This document shows positions 13,888-26,800 of a DNA stretch of 64,000 bases, piece by piece. Both the position numbers and the translations under genes were made by a program. The stretch lies in NCBI GenBank assembly GCA_013396915.1, contig VWZL01000632.1:62001-126000 (forward strand), in the 5' to 3' direction. The notes beneath the pieces are model-generated. The model was not told the origin of the DNA and did not search any database. It saw only the letters and a list, made by a program, of their open reading frames with translations. Position 1 is the stretch's first letter. Every line of letters starts with the position of its first letter. Source of the stretch: Stercorarius parasiticus (lineage: Eukaryota; Chordata; Aves; Charadriiformes; Stercorariidae).

Positions 13888-16800
13888 CAGGTGCAAGTAG
13901 ACATTTTTATTTTCAGCATTTTTCAGTGAAAAGGCCTACTCCCAGTTTCATGAAAAAAAGAAAAAAGTCATATTCACCATCTGAAACTTTGCAGAGAAGG
14001 TAATAGTTATAACAACAAGACGAAGCTACCTGGAAAACCCCTGACTGTGGTTTCTATTAGGAAATAACCTCTCTTTTAAAAAGAAAAATTCAGTGTTCTT
14101 GTTTGGAGAATTGTTTTCAGTAGTGTCTTTAGAATGGCTGTGTCTCAGCACTGGTGCTGTGGATGTTCAGTGGCATCCATTTATATATTGTGGTTCATAG
14201 TAGTATAATGTGCATTTTCCTGAAAGTGAGTACTTTGAACTGGTATAATATAAATACTAAAGTAACATTTTTTTTAGAAATTTTTTCATGTGTCATTTTT
14301 ATTAGAGCTAGGTGGTGTTTCTTTGCTATCAGAGGTGTTCCTTGGAGGGCTGCTGATGCTTCTGGGATCATAGAAGCGGGAGAGACTTTCCTAAATAATT
14401 TAACTTTTCCTTTCCCAGTTATCCTATATTGCTTCATACATTTGCATTAGAAAGGATTTCTGTATGTTGAACTTCTGACATGTGCAGCAGACTTTGTTAC
14501 TGATCTGTTAACATCCAAAGAAATTTAAACGATGGGCTATAGTGATGAGTGCACGGCAAATTATATGCAGGCACAATGTTTTAAAGGTTAGCAAACTGTA
14601 AATTTAGGAAATCTGGGATGTTCTAAGTTCAGTAGTCGTGTTATGTACTGGTAGGACGTGGTTGAGAATCCTGGACTTCTGATGCTATTCCCAGCACTGT
14701 GATGTGTTGATAGTGCTAATACTCAGTAGCACTGCCACTGAACATCCCAGTGTGCTCTGTGGCAAACTTAACTAAACTGTGCTGCAAGTTGCTGCCATGT
14801 CCTACAGCATTTGGTAGATTTTATGACTGTCAAATAATTCAGTTGAATTATTTTTAAAAAAAAATAAATTCAGTAGTGTATCTCTTTAATTTGACAAATG
14901 TTTATATTTCCTTGTGTTATTGTTTTTCCTCTTTGCTGTGAAATTTGAAGGGAGAAAAATACACTCCTACTATTTTTAAGGCAAATTAAAGTTTTTAATG
15001 AAAGGCTAGAAGTTGGTGAGGTTTATGGCACAAATAGAACAATAATAAACAGATTGAAATTTGTTGACCAGGATATGTTACAGTCAAAATTTTGAAATAG
15101 ATGATTACAATGGTGGATGGATGTATTAGGTGTTAATATAAACCCACATATATGTGGGCAAACAGGTACATGCTTCTCAGCACGAAATTGTGTGTAATCA
15201 GACTGGCATCTCTGCACCTGGTTGTCTCATGTAACCTATATTTGTAATATTTTCACAATTGCAGGGCCTTAAAATTAGTTTTAAATCATAGCACAGCATA
15301 TAGGAAGGGAATTATTACCTTTATAGAGGCCTCAACTAAATCTGGTTTTCAGGCTCAAGTGTGTCTTGTTGGTGCTTCTGTTGTTCCTAATACACTCAAT
15401 AGTTGCACTGCCAGTAGTGTATGCAAAAATATTTTTTTTTTAATTGGTGAGTCACAAAATGTACTTGGAACAAGCTCATGACTTGGTGCACAAAACCAGT
15501 GCACTGTCTTCTTTTTTTTTTTTCTTTTATGCAGTTGGTGGCTGTTGCTGTATAATTAGTAGACAAAGGTTAAGTGGCTTGCTTGTGGTTATATAGAAAG
15601 TCTGTAGCAGAGTAAGGGATGCAAACTGTATCTTCTAGATCAGAAGGCATGGTGTTAGATGTGTATTTTTCCATGGTAGCGCTGGTTTAGACTTGCTAGG
15701 AGGACCTGCTTAAGTAAATTAATTCTGTCTATTAAGTGTCAATAGCTCTTAGGTTTCCCAGCCCCATTCAAAATTGAAATAGTATGCAGCCTTCTTCTTT
15801 AAGTGCTCATACCACTTCTGAAAATAAAAGAATCAATATAAACCAAGTAACAATTTCAAAAGCATTTAAATGACTTGAATCTTTAAAGAAAAAGAAACTG
15901 CAATCTGGCTACAGTTAATTAGCACGTAATTCCCTTGGAGGTGCATTCCTTTGCCAGTGCTTATACACTGCTAGTAGTTGTTTTGTGTGTAGATATGGAT
16001 TTATTTAAATGGGATTGCCATCTGAAAAAACACAGACTAAAGACATGCCTAACATATTGACATTCTTCCTTCCTTGTTTTTGAAACTGAATTCAGGCATA
16101 TTGAAAATTCTGGTTCATCATATCAGAAGCAGACTTCTCTGTGCCATGGTGTAGTTGAGCTTAAAGTTTCAATGCAATTATACAATTTGATGAGGGGAAG
16201 AAAAATTGAGAGGAGAAGCCTCTGTGTATAGGAGTCGAAAACGGTGGCATTTTGTTTCTATTGTTGAAAAGGTATGGCCGTTTGAACAAAGCCAGTGTGG
16301 ATTTAAATACCCAGTGCTAGTATGCTTTTCTCCAAATAAGCCAATATCCCTGCTTCCCTGGATATCAACATGTCTTTCTTGAGATGGTGGTTGTTTAACA
16401 GACTCCTGTTGTTTTTGTGTACCTCTAAACTGCCTGGGAACAGAGACAGTCAACTCTTCCAAGTACTGAAAAATAACTTCCATACCTCCGACAGAATTAG
16501 AGAAAAGACCAATTTTTGTCTTCCTGTTACTTTCAAAGTAAGTATATAAACAAACAAAACCTGAAAAAATAACTTCTCACACCTGTTATGTATGATAAAG
16601 AATCCAAAATAATCTTTTGATTTGTTTGTTTAAATCTTTCACAGGTACTCCTTACAACCATTTTTACAAAGGAAATCCAAAATTTAGGGAGTTGCTTACA
16701 GTAAAGGAAGATGGTTGACTATATCCATACACTTTTGCTATTCCAGCTTGAACACCCAGAGAAGCCGTTTTCATTTTTAAAGACTGTCCCTGTGTTTTAC

Positions 16801-19800
16801 TTGCTTCCTGCGTATATATGTGCCTAATGTCATCTTCATCAGTCTGCAAACACTTTATTGCGCCATCAGATTTTGGGGTTGTACTTTTAATAATTTTGAC
16901 GTTACAGCAGGTGTCATTAGTAATACCTTTTGACTAAATCAAAAGGGTTTTAAGCCAGAAGACCAAGTGCCAGTCACAGGAAAGGTAAAAGCAAAGAGTA
17001 GAATAATAAAGGAAAGAGAACTTTCACTGTCAAGTTGTCACACGTTGCCATAGTTGTACTGGAGTATTGTCAGTGCAGCTGTGTCTGTTCCCTTTGGTAT
17101 AAGGCTCATCCTAATTTAATACTGAGACAAGATGCATGAGTGCATGTTTTGTTTTGTAATAGCGTTTGACTCGTAGCTACAGTCTAGGTAATCTGATGTC
17201 AGTGCAGTCTAAATACCAAAGATCTGTCTGAAAACTACTTTGCTTAAAATAGGTTGGAAGTTTTGGTTTTTAAACATTCTGAATTGTGAGAACTATCATG
17301 CTGACAAGCCTTTACGTTTTTATAATTTATGAACGTATACTTTGTATTTTCATGGAAGGAAAATTTCTTTTAATTTTCCTAGTGTTAAGTTACTGAATTG
17401 CCAAAATTTTTGTGGAGTGTCCTCTTCAGTAAAATCTCTTGCTCTGCAATTTGACACCATTGGCCAATCGATGCATTTCCTTACGTGTGATCCACCCTTA
17501 CCTTTGCTTTTTGCAATGCTGGACTAAGTGAAATGTAGCAAGGAGGTATTGTGGTTTCCGTAAGAGTTTATGAAAGGTGTATCTGTTTTTATTTTATGTA
17601 TATGCTTGATTTAGGAAATGTATTGTCATCACAATGCTTAGGTATGTGTTTAAGAATGCCCAAATGGCAGTAGGCCTGAAGAACTTGATGAAGCCTTTCT
17701 CAGCAAAAGCTTACATATTCTATACATCCTTCCCTTCAGAGGTTAATTTTCGTCATAGCTGCTCTTGTCCTAATCAGATTTGGATTACTGCTCCTACACT
17801 TTTCCAGGTTTGTAGTGCACTTCAGTTGCCATAGGATACTCTGCTTGTTGATTAAGAAGTGTTTTAAGAATTATATCAGCATTGTGCATTGACTTCCTTT
17901 TAGTTCTAAGGTGCAGTTTAAGGATTTGCATACGATCTGTTAAGTGCTGAATAGCTTTTGCTTTGCCTGCTAAAGCAGATAAGAACTTATCATGCAGTTT
18001 TCTCCCGTGCCCTATAGATTAGATAGTAAAGTATACTCCTTTCCTGGCCTTGTGTCCTTTGTAATGAAGCCCATAATTATTAATCTTTAATGGTACCTGC
18101 AGTGCACAAAAGACAGACTTGTTCCTTATCTCAGATGCGCTGCTTGATTTTTATTGTACTTAGTTATAAAAACATTGAGGTCAGAAAATTATATTTGACG
18201 CGTCTGTCAGTAGTGTTACTAATAATTCTTGCATTGTTCTTTGCATCTATTTGAATGCTACCATTCCAGGATTATCTTCTATGGTTTGGTTTGCCTTTAT
18301 ATGATCCCGGTCTGCTTCCTCGCTTCACCTATGCTGAAGTATTAGTGCTTTACAAAAATAAATAAACAAAATAAACACCCAAACTGTCAATGCTGTGGAT
18401 GGACAATTACTTTACTTTCTCTTGGTCTTTGTAATTTTATTTCTGTGTCTTCTTTCAACTTTTAGTGTTCCCTAATTTCTAGCTTTAAATTTCTGTGTTT
18501 TCTGTGTCAAATACTTGATTCATTGAATGTATTTTGTCTGTTTGTACATTTAACTTTGGATTGGTGTCAAACACCCCAACAGTATTTGTACAGAGTGAAG
18601 CTTGATTTCTAAAATGACGGGAGAAGACGTATTTTTTAAAACCTTTGACTTTTGATTTTGGATCAAATGTAGCAAATGTTGCTAGTAGATTGCAAGTTAT
18701 TTTCAAGTTCTATGATACGAATTGTTATCTTGGTTTCTTTCAACTAAGCTCATTTCAATTTCATTGTGTTTTTTGTAATTATTAGTTCCTAGCAGCCAGA
18801 TTTCAAACATGGTATTTTCTGAGAATTAACTGTAATTCAGCTTTCAAATGACAGGTAAAGCATTCATGTTTAACTGGCAGTTGAAAGTGATGGCTACTTG
18901 AAAATTATTAGAATTGAATGGAAAAAATAGAATGGAAAAAACCATACCAAGTTTGCAACAAAAGTAATGTAATTTTTTACTGTAACTCAAGATATTGACT
19001 ACTTATTAAAAAAATGCTGTAGGTGACCTATGTAGGAGCCTGAAGATGAAGCAAAATCTTAATTGCTTAATTAGTAGTCCTTGTCCAATGATCTGAGAAT
19101 TTTATGTTCTGAATCTTTACTATTTGTTTGTCAGTTATGTAATTTGTGAATATGGCAAACCATGATTTCTGCTGTTGCCTTTATTTCTCTTACTCTTTTT
19201 CATCATTTACAGTGTACTTGGTATGCAACTATTAATAATACATATACAGACTACTTCTTCCAGAGATTTCCAGGTGACATATAAATAAAATGAGTATCCA
19301 CAGATACGGCAGATGAGGGAGATGAAGACCAAGTCATCAGTTAAATAGGATTGTCTCAATCTATAGTGTGATTGTTTAGAAAACGTTGCGCAAAAGCTTT
19401 TTTGGTATGCTGTCTATTATAGACACATCTGTGGCATTCTGTTTCCTTAACTGACATCTTCATCAGCCTTGATTGCAACTTATGTATAACCTGCAAAGCA
19501 TTATGATTCTGTGATCTTAAAGGTGTAGCCATCATATGGTAGAACGCAATAAAGAGTTAACCTTAATGAGTAGGACCAAGTGACTCCAACAGTTCATCTT
19601 ACAGTAGTAACCTAAAATACTTAAAAGATTAACTTGTGATTCAGTAGAAGTATTCACTTGACTCTATCGGAATTGTTCTATTACTGGAAGAGTAGAGGCA
19701 TTTTTCTAGTTTTCAGATGTATCTGTATGTGAAGATTGTTTAAAACTTGCAGCTTAATTCTGAATTCAGGCTATTGTCTTGCTTTCCTGTGTGTATAACC

Positions 19801-19801
19801 C

Positions 19802-19864
19802 AGAATCATAGAATGGTTTGGGTTGGAAGGGACCTTAAAGATCATCTTGTTCCAACCCCCCTTC
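19802..19864 (-). mobile_element. CR1 LINE 3' fragment
   Basis: The run AATCATAGAATGGTTTGGG, then GGAAGGGACCTTAAAGATCATC and TTCCAACCCC, is the reverse complement of the avian CR1 3' end. Only about 60 bases remain. It is the only clear CR1 in the HBS1L part of the window. Confidence 0.9.
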
Positions 19865-20766
19865 AGAACACGAGGTACGGCTGCTGTCAGTCACACTGTA
19901 AAGCTGGAAGTCTTTTTTTCTTGAAGGGAGAAGGGAGCCTAACATATTAAAGATGGAGCTGTAGAAAGAAAAGAGCTAACTTACTTATTTTATTTAAATT
20001 CCCCCTCCCCAGAGTAAGTAATTTTATTTTATTTTTTTTTACAGCTTGACAAGAAACTAATAGCACTGTAGTGCTACTAGTTATGAAACTGTAGTTTCAC
20101 AAAGTTAAGAATGAACCTTACTGTAACTGTGTTTTCATTTAAGTTATGGTAAAAATTGATACCTTTAAAGTAATTAAGTTACTCAGTTCTGGTAATTATT
20201 TCTAAATAACCTTTGTATTAGCTAGCTTTTGGGTATTGCTTGGCTGCTTTGCTGTAATTCAACACGAGACAGCTGTTTCCAGGTTTCAGGGAAGACCTGG
20301 TAGCTCACACATAGCTTGTGCTGCTGCTAGCAGTACCTGAGGTAGACATATTTTTTTTACCTTACATTAGCCTTGAGGCTCAACAATGTTAAGGCAAAAA
20401 AACCCAAACCCTCTAAATAAGAATTAACCTAATCAGCTCATGAGCAGCAGCAAAGCGTTTCTTCATCCTTACATTGCATTAAATTCTTCTGGCGTCCTGC
20501 ATCAAAGCTCTTGAATGGTTTAGGTGTCATGAATGCTTGGAGATACAGATGAGATTTTCACAATAAATATAACTGTTTGTAGATTTGTTTGTAGATTATA
20601 TCCTTTTTATATGTAACATGTGCATGTAAGATACTGAAATGTAAGAATTCATCATCACAGCCTGGTATCTTTGGATTGAAGAAAAGTAATGTAACTTGAT
20701 AAATTATATATATAACACCTGTTAGTCACAACCTTAAGTTCAAACTTACTTTTTGTCTATTACTAG

Positions 20767-20875
20767 GAAAAACAAGGGATTCCCAGTCAGCCAGAATGGA
20801 ATCTGAAATTGTGCCAAAGGTTACCAAAATGACAGTGTCTGGAAAGAAACAATCTATGGGATTTGAAGTTCCATG
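20767..20875 (+). CDS. HBS1L: HBS1L coding exon (5 of 18 by mammalian numbering)
   Basis: This exon encodes residues 1-35 of the window part, ending in the conserved [11 protein letters not shown] stretch of the linker before the GTPase domain. The acceptor is TACTAG and the donor ATG|GTAAG. The exon opens with two bases that finish a codon begun in an upstream exon and ends with two bases (TG) completed by the next exon. It is isolated: 20.7 kb of intron precedes it and 7.2 kb follows. Confidence 0.93.
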
Positions 20876-23800
20876 GTAAGCCAAGCCCTCGTACATCAAG
20901 GTACATCAGCAGCTCTTCTTTCAGACTGATGCACCTGTAGCGAGTTTTCTTCTTCTTTTTTTTCTATTTTTTACATCAGTTTTAGTGTCACTCTCCAGAA
21001 CTAACCATCTCAGCTTCTTATTTGACTCAGAATTACTTTCAGAAGATGGTGCCTCACGTTTTGAGTTTAACAAATCCTTTCACTATGAATAGTGCAGAAA
21101 GATATCAGGTAGTCAGATTATTTAAACATCCGCTTCATAGAATACTGAACTTTCTTGGGGTTCGTTTATTTTAAATTTAGTTCTCTAAGTGGAATTATGA
21201 AATCAATAAATCTTAACTGTAATTGCTTGTTCTTCAAAGGAAGTAATACATTTAAGAATAATTTGAAAACAATCACTTATGGCTAAGCTTTGCCTTCCTC
21301 TGCAGCTTTTATTAACTTTAACAGGTGTCCAGGGTACAACTGTTGTAGAGAAGAAATCGGTCCTCCTTATGCTTAGAGTGGTTAAGCAGTAGTTCTAATT
21401 TTATCCTGACTTGGAACTGTTGGGGAGATGTCTTGTGAGAGCATGAAAACAGACATCTGGATCAGAGTCTGCCTACAACAGTAGCCAGCAGTGAACACTT
21501 AAAGAAATATATAAGGACACAGAGTATCTGTGTTGGGAATACTGTCTGTGAAATGTCATTACATGTAGCATTCTGTGGCTCCCCGCCATATTTATTTTTT
21601 TTTGTTAGGCTATTCCTATTAAGAATGGTTAATGGATTTTTCTTACTTGGATGTGCTTATTGTTTTTGAACCCAGTCTTTTAATAGCTACCTAGTCTGTG
21701 GCAAGAAATTCCATAGTTCATTCTCAGGAAAAAAAATTGCAAGCTTGAACAATGCCAGCATGGCCACCTTATGTCGCAGTGTTTGTAGTTCTGATCTGGA
21801 AAGATTTTTGTGAGTAAGAGGGCAGTATGGTCTTTATTTTACAGTATCTTGTGCGTGTTTGATAACTGAGTGGAAAACAAGCAGTTGCATCTACTTTGTC
21901 TCTTAAGCACATTTACTATAAGGTGTGAAGCTGATGTTATTCCCTTACTGCTGCTAAATGCCATTGCTAAGAGACATCACTTTCATTCAGCTACTTAGAG
22001 GCAATAAGCTCCAAATGAAAAATTTCTGGGCCTTTCAAAAGCCTCTTTCTGTGCTGTTTGAGACTTGCAATATATAAAAGGGAATATAATTTTTTTTTTC
22101 CCTTGCCTCTACTTATCTGTGACTCTGGGTGTGACAACTGGACTTGATCACGAAATTCCTGTCAACGTCATGACACCTTCATCTCTGGTATTTCTGCTAC
22201 GGCTCTAAAAAGTTGGGAGTTTTTTATGCGGACTTTTATGGATTAAATTAATTTGGATAGAAGTTTATAAAAAGAAAGGCATCTTAAGTGAATGAAAACA
22301 ATCTGCCAGCTAGTCCCGGATAGTATTGATTGAATTTTTTAGCTGTGATAATGACTGTTTAAAATCTTTTGTTTATAAAAGAGAGCAAATAGAATTTTGT
22401 ATCTCTGATACTTATTTCGCAACTGCTGCACTTTGTGTACATGTGCCTATTCCATAGGGAAGGAGGAGATAAGAAGAATGCTTCTTCATCTGTAGATGTG
22501 AGTAATTCCTGGATAGGCTAGTGATGACTTGGTCTCTGAGGAAAGATGGTTGGTTCTAACATGGTTCCCAGCCACTCTGCTTCTCTTCAGGGACCCTGAA
22601 ATAGTTTGTATCATGCTTGCTTCCAGTTTAGTGACATACTATTTTTTTGTGATAGAAAAGATTAGCCTTCAGGACCTGTGTGGTAATCCCTTTAGATAAA
22701 TCCTCAATATCGTGAAGATGCTTTTTAATTCACCTCACTTATTTAGTGGTACTGCTGAAATACTAATTGAGAACAAACCTCTTTTGCTGTAGAAATTGAA
22801 AGCACATTAGGCATTTAGCTTTAAGTGGGAGAAACGGGTAAGAAGTGGAGTCATTTTTAAAAGAGTATGAGATTTGGAGTACAGCCAATCAATGAATACG
22901 GAGGAAAGCACAATTTAAATTATAAAGTTATCTGCATGTCTAAAGACCCCTGTGTCAAGGGGTCTGTGATGGCCTCCTTTCTTCTTTCCTCTACAGGCCA
23001 CTGTGGAGCCACTGCCAAGGCAGCAGGACCTTGACATGAAGAATTGGGGAGGAGGCATATTTTTCCCTCTCTGCTGTAGGACAGTGGCATTTGCTCTCCT
23101 CATTCTTTTCCTAACAGTTGGAGCTTGACTAGCTCCTTTCCACAGTCTCTCCGTAGTCTGTACTAAATATATTGTGGTGAGCTGAAGCACCAGCATTGTC
23201 TTGCCAGCTTGTAATGTCTTTGTACACATCCATTTCTAAACTTGAAAAGCAAAGCAAAACATGAACCCCTGCTTCAACTCCATGAGTATCAGAGTTGGTT
23301 TTTTTCTTCTACAGTTATCTTCTGGATTATTGACAGCATAAGGATGAGTTGTCAGGGAACAGATTGAATCTGCGTTTATTAACGCCTAAGAAAGACTCGT
23401 TCTTTTGACTCTTCTTAGACCCTTTTTATGTTGCATTGATAAATGTACTGCAAAGGGTTTATAATAATACAGGTTTCTAAATAGTTTATACCCCTGACCA
23501 AAAGCACAGTGTTATAAATTATTCATAGCAGTTTGGATTCTAAACCACCCCATAATTGTGCCCCCTACTCTCACCCCCACATATTTGTATAGTATTGGTG
23601 CAGACACCGTTAGAAGGTGATTGTATAGTATTGATTGTATAATATGAACTTGTTCTTGTTCTCACCTTTTATGGGATCTTAATTTATGGACCATGTTTTT
23701 AAAACCAGTGGCCTAGCATTAGCAAAAATAATCATTCTTTGACTAGCTATTCAGTCTTTATGATTCAATCTTATTATAAGGTATGACCTCATAACATGAC

Positions 23801-26800
23801 CTCATAATAATAAATTAATCTTATTTAAGATGGATGGATGGATTGTCATGAATTGCTTTGAGCGTTGATTTTTCGCTGGGTATTCTTAGTGGGATTTTCT
23901 ACAGAAAATGGAGTTTGCTCACTTCTGACAAACTGTTTTTCTGATGCTCTAGCAAAACTATTTACCAGGCTTTTTCTTCCTGTTAAGTCATGAAGAAAGG
24001 CAGAAGAAGTTGTGAGCAAAAAAGGGTGATTATTTTAACCAGCCTGACCAATATTGTATAATTAATAATTTTGAAAGGGGAAATAAATGTAGACGTTCCT
24101 GTAATGACTGTAAGTACTCCGAAAGAGTCGGTTGTATAAAAATAATTCACTAAGCGTCCAGACTAGAAGATTGAAAATAATGTTTAAAAGCTAAATGATA
24201 CAGAGTTAATCTTCAGCAGATAAGCTTTCGGGTTCTTCTTTGAATGCATGGTAGTGTGAACCTTTCAACATTTCTGTGAGATTGAGTGTCTTCTAACATG
24301 TCTTATAACAACATATGTTGTATTTCTTCATTTTCCTCAGAAAACAGTGATGTAACCATAACATTTTACTTGGTTTACTCTTATGGTCCTTGTTGGCAAA
24401 ACAACATAGGAAGTTTCTGGCCTGTCAGTTTTAGTTTTGACTAAATGTTGTCCCTTGCCAGGCTTTTGTCTGATGATTTCCTAACAAAAAGCTGTGGTAA
24501 GCTTTTCTGACACTTGTGCCTGAATTGCTGGCAGTCGAGCTTCCTTGAGTACATGACCTCAGTGCATGTACAAGGTGCTTAATGGTTCTGTCCTTTCGAA
24601 GAAGTCAAGAGTTGCTTAATCAGTGGCTCTACGTTAGTGGCTAGCAGTGGTGTGTCAGACAGGCACAGATGTTGGCAAACTGAGACGGCTCTTGGTAGTT
24701 CCATAAAGTTCTCATACAAAGATGGAAGCAATTGGTTAGGAAGGCACTTTCTCCAAATGCAAGTTTTTCTTGATATGGTGGTTCAACATAACTCAGACCA
24801 AGTTGGAAGTTTGCTACTGAAGATGCTTGCTAATGCAATTGACTTGTTTATATCCTCAACTGCCTGCACTGGAGACATAGTAGGTACCAGTATGCTATCG
24901 TGTGTGCTCTGTCTTCTGGCAGAAATTTTCAATTCCATAATTTTGAAAAATCTCAGTGGAAAAGGCTTACTGGAAAGCACTTTCAATGTCATTAATTTTT
25001 TCATTGACTGTTAGAGATGAAGCTCCTTAGCGTTTTTCTGAGCTTTAATCAAACTTCTAGTAAACTACTCATCTGGTTACCATGAGGATTAACTAATTGT
25101 GCCAGGGTCTTATTGCTGCATCTCTCTCCATCTACTTCCACGAGACTGGAATTTTACACTTCATCTGCCCATCTTCCTGTTTAGGTACCTAGCAATAAAC
25201 TCACTCTCCCTTCCCTTGACATCAGTCAGCAAAAAGCTGAATTACCTCATCAGAGGTGCTCTGTAAGTAGATCATTTGCTCTATCCATTCTGATATTTCT
25301 CCTCTGAAATTACAAGTCATGGTTTATCATGCCACAGGTTGTTTTCAGGTTTCCAAAACATGGTAATATCTGAAACCTGTAAAACTCTAAATGGAGCAGT
25401 GTACTGACTGTCCAAATATTGCACGCTTGAAAAAGAAGCAAGGTCTAATGTTTTGATGGCTAGAGTCATGTTTTAGTCATCATTTCACTTGTATCTAGCA
25501 CTTTTTCTTTGCACCACCCAAAATAAAAACTATTTGGCACCCCTAAGCAGTGGTAGTCACAATAAAAGCTACTTAGAGTTGAGAGAGTAGTTATTTTATC
25601 TGGCAATAACCATGATTCTTTCAGGTGCTGTAATTCTACACTTAGCATCCATCCTGTTTTTTGGAATCTTTACTGACATAGGCTTTGGCCTGCAAGAAGA
25701 TCTGAGCACCTGGGTTTAGAAAAAAAATCGTTACCTAGCTAAAAAAACTAGAAATTAGAAGCTTACAAATAACTTGTCTTTCAAAATACATTTTTGTCTT
25801 TTAATAGGCTTGATGTGACGGTCTTTGAATTTATTTTGGAAAGCTTTCCAAAAACACGATAATTACATATTTGGGTCACATTACTTGCAGCTTCATCTAA
25901 ATGTCTTCCTTTTAATTTTTTTTTATTTTTAAGAATTTGGTTTGGGAAGAAATGCAGATGTTGGAAAGGAGAGAAAACTATTGCCAACTGCAAAGGCTGT
26001 TTTGATGTGGCTTCTTATACAAATACTGTTCTCCAGAACTTCAAATATTAGAATTTCAAAGAAGAAAACTTGATACCAGTGTAAAATACCATATTTGCAT
26101 TACAGTGTGACCTTTGCATATTGGCACTAGTCATAGTACTACAGCGTGAGATTGCTAGATGTTACGCTGACACTGAACTGAATTTTGTCTGAAAAAAGGG
26201 AGAGTCTTAATCTTGATGAAAGATGTCTAATGCAAATTAATTGTAAATATATGAGGCTCTCTTAATACATGATTCAGGCAAAAATGATCTAATGTATTTA
26301 ATATCATGCAGATGATATTAAATATGTTATTAAAATATGTAGAAAGCTTTGTCACCACAATTCTCTGCATAATTGCCTTCTATCAACTCGATTGTTTTCA
26401 GTCAATTTTTGTGAAGTAAAATGTCCCTGAAGAGACATTGGAGAGAATAATCGTTGTGGCATTCCAAAGTAGATTTTCAGCTTGAACTTAATGTACTATT
26501 TAAGGAATTTTAAAAAATAGAGCCTTCTGTTCAGCTTTATACAAATGTACTTATATTTCCCAGTAAAAGAAAGCACAAATAACTCTAGTGACTATTTTTC
26601 TTTGGAATAGTTCATGTGTAATCACCTTTCTTCATAGCTACATCTAAAGCAATGATGACCCACTAATTTTTGGAATTTAGGGGATCAAGTGTATCTTCTT
26701 ATACAGGGTACGATGTTATGTACTGGAGTTTGTTTAAAGCTGTACTTGGTGATACGGTAAAGCTGGTTTCGTGGTGTCAAATCTAAAATGCCATGATGTG

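Larger units (their letters stand above)
1..20766 (+). other. HBS1L: HBS1L intron (intron 4 by mammalian numbering), no supported exon
   Basis: Assigned as intron because the first exon in the window opens mid-codon and four exons are expected upstream. In mammals this intron also holds the alternative last exon of the SKI7-like short isoform. No long open frame resembling it is present here, so that exon, if it exists in this species, should lie to the left. The stretch is AT-rich, with scattered poly(T) and poly(A) runs, a pyrimidine-rich patch at about 12550-13150 and a single CR1 remnant. Confidence 0.75.
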
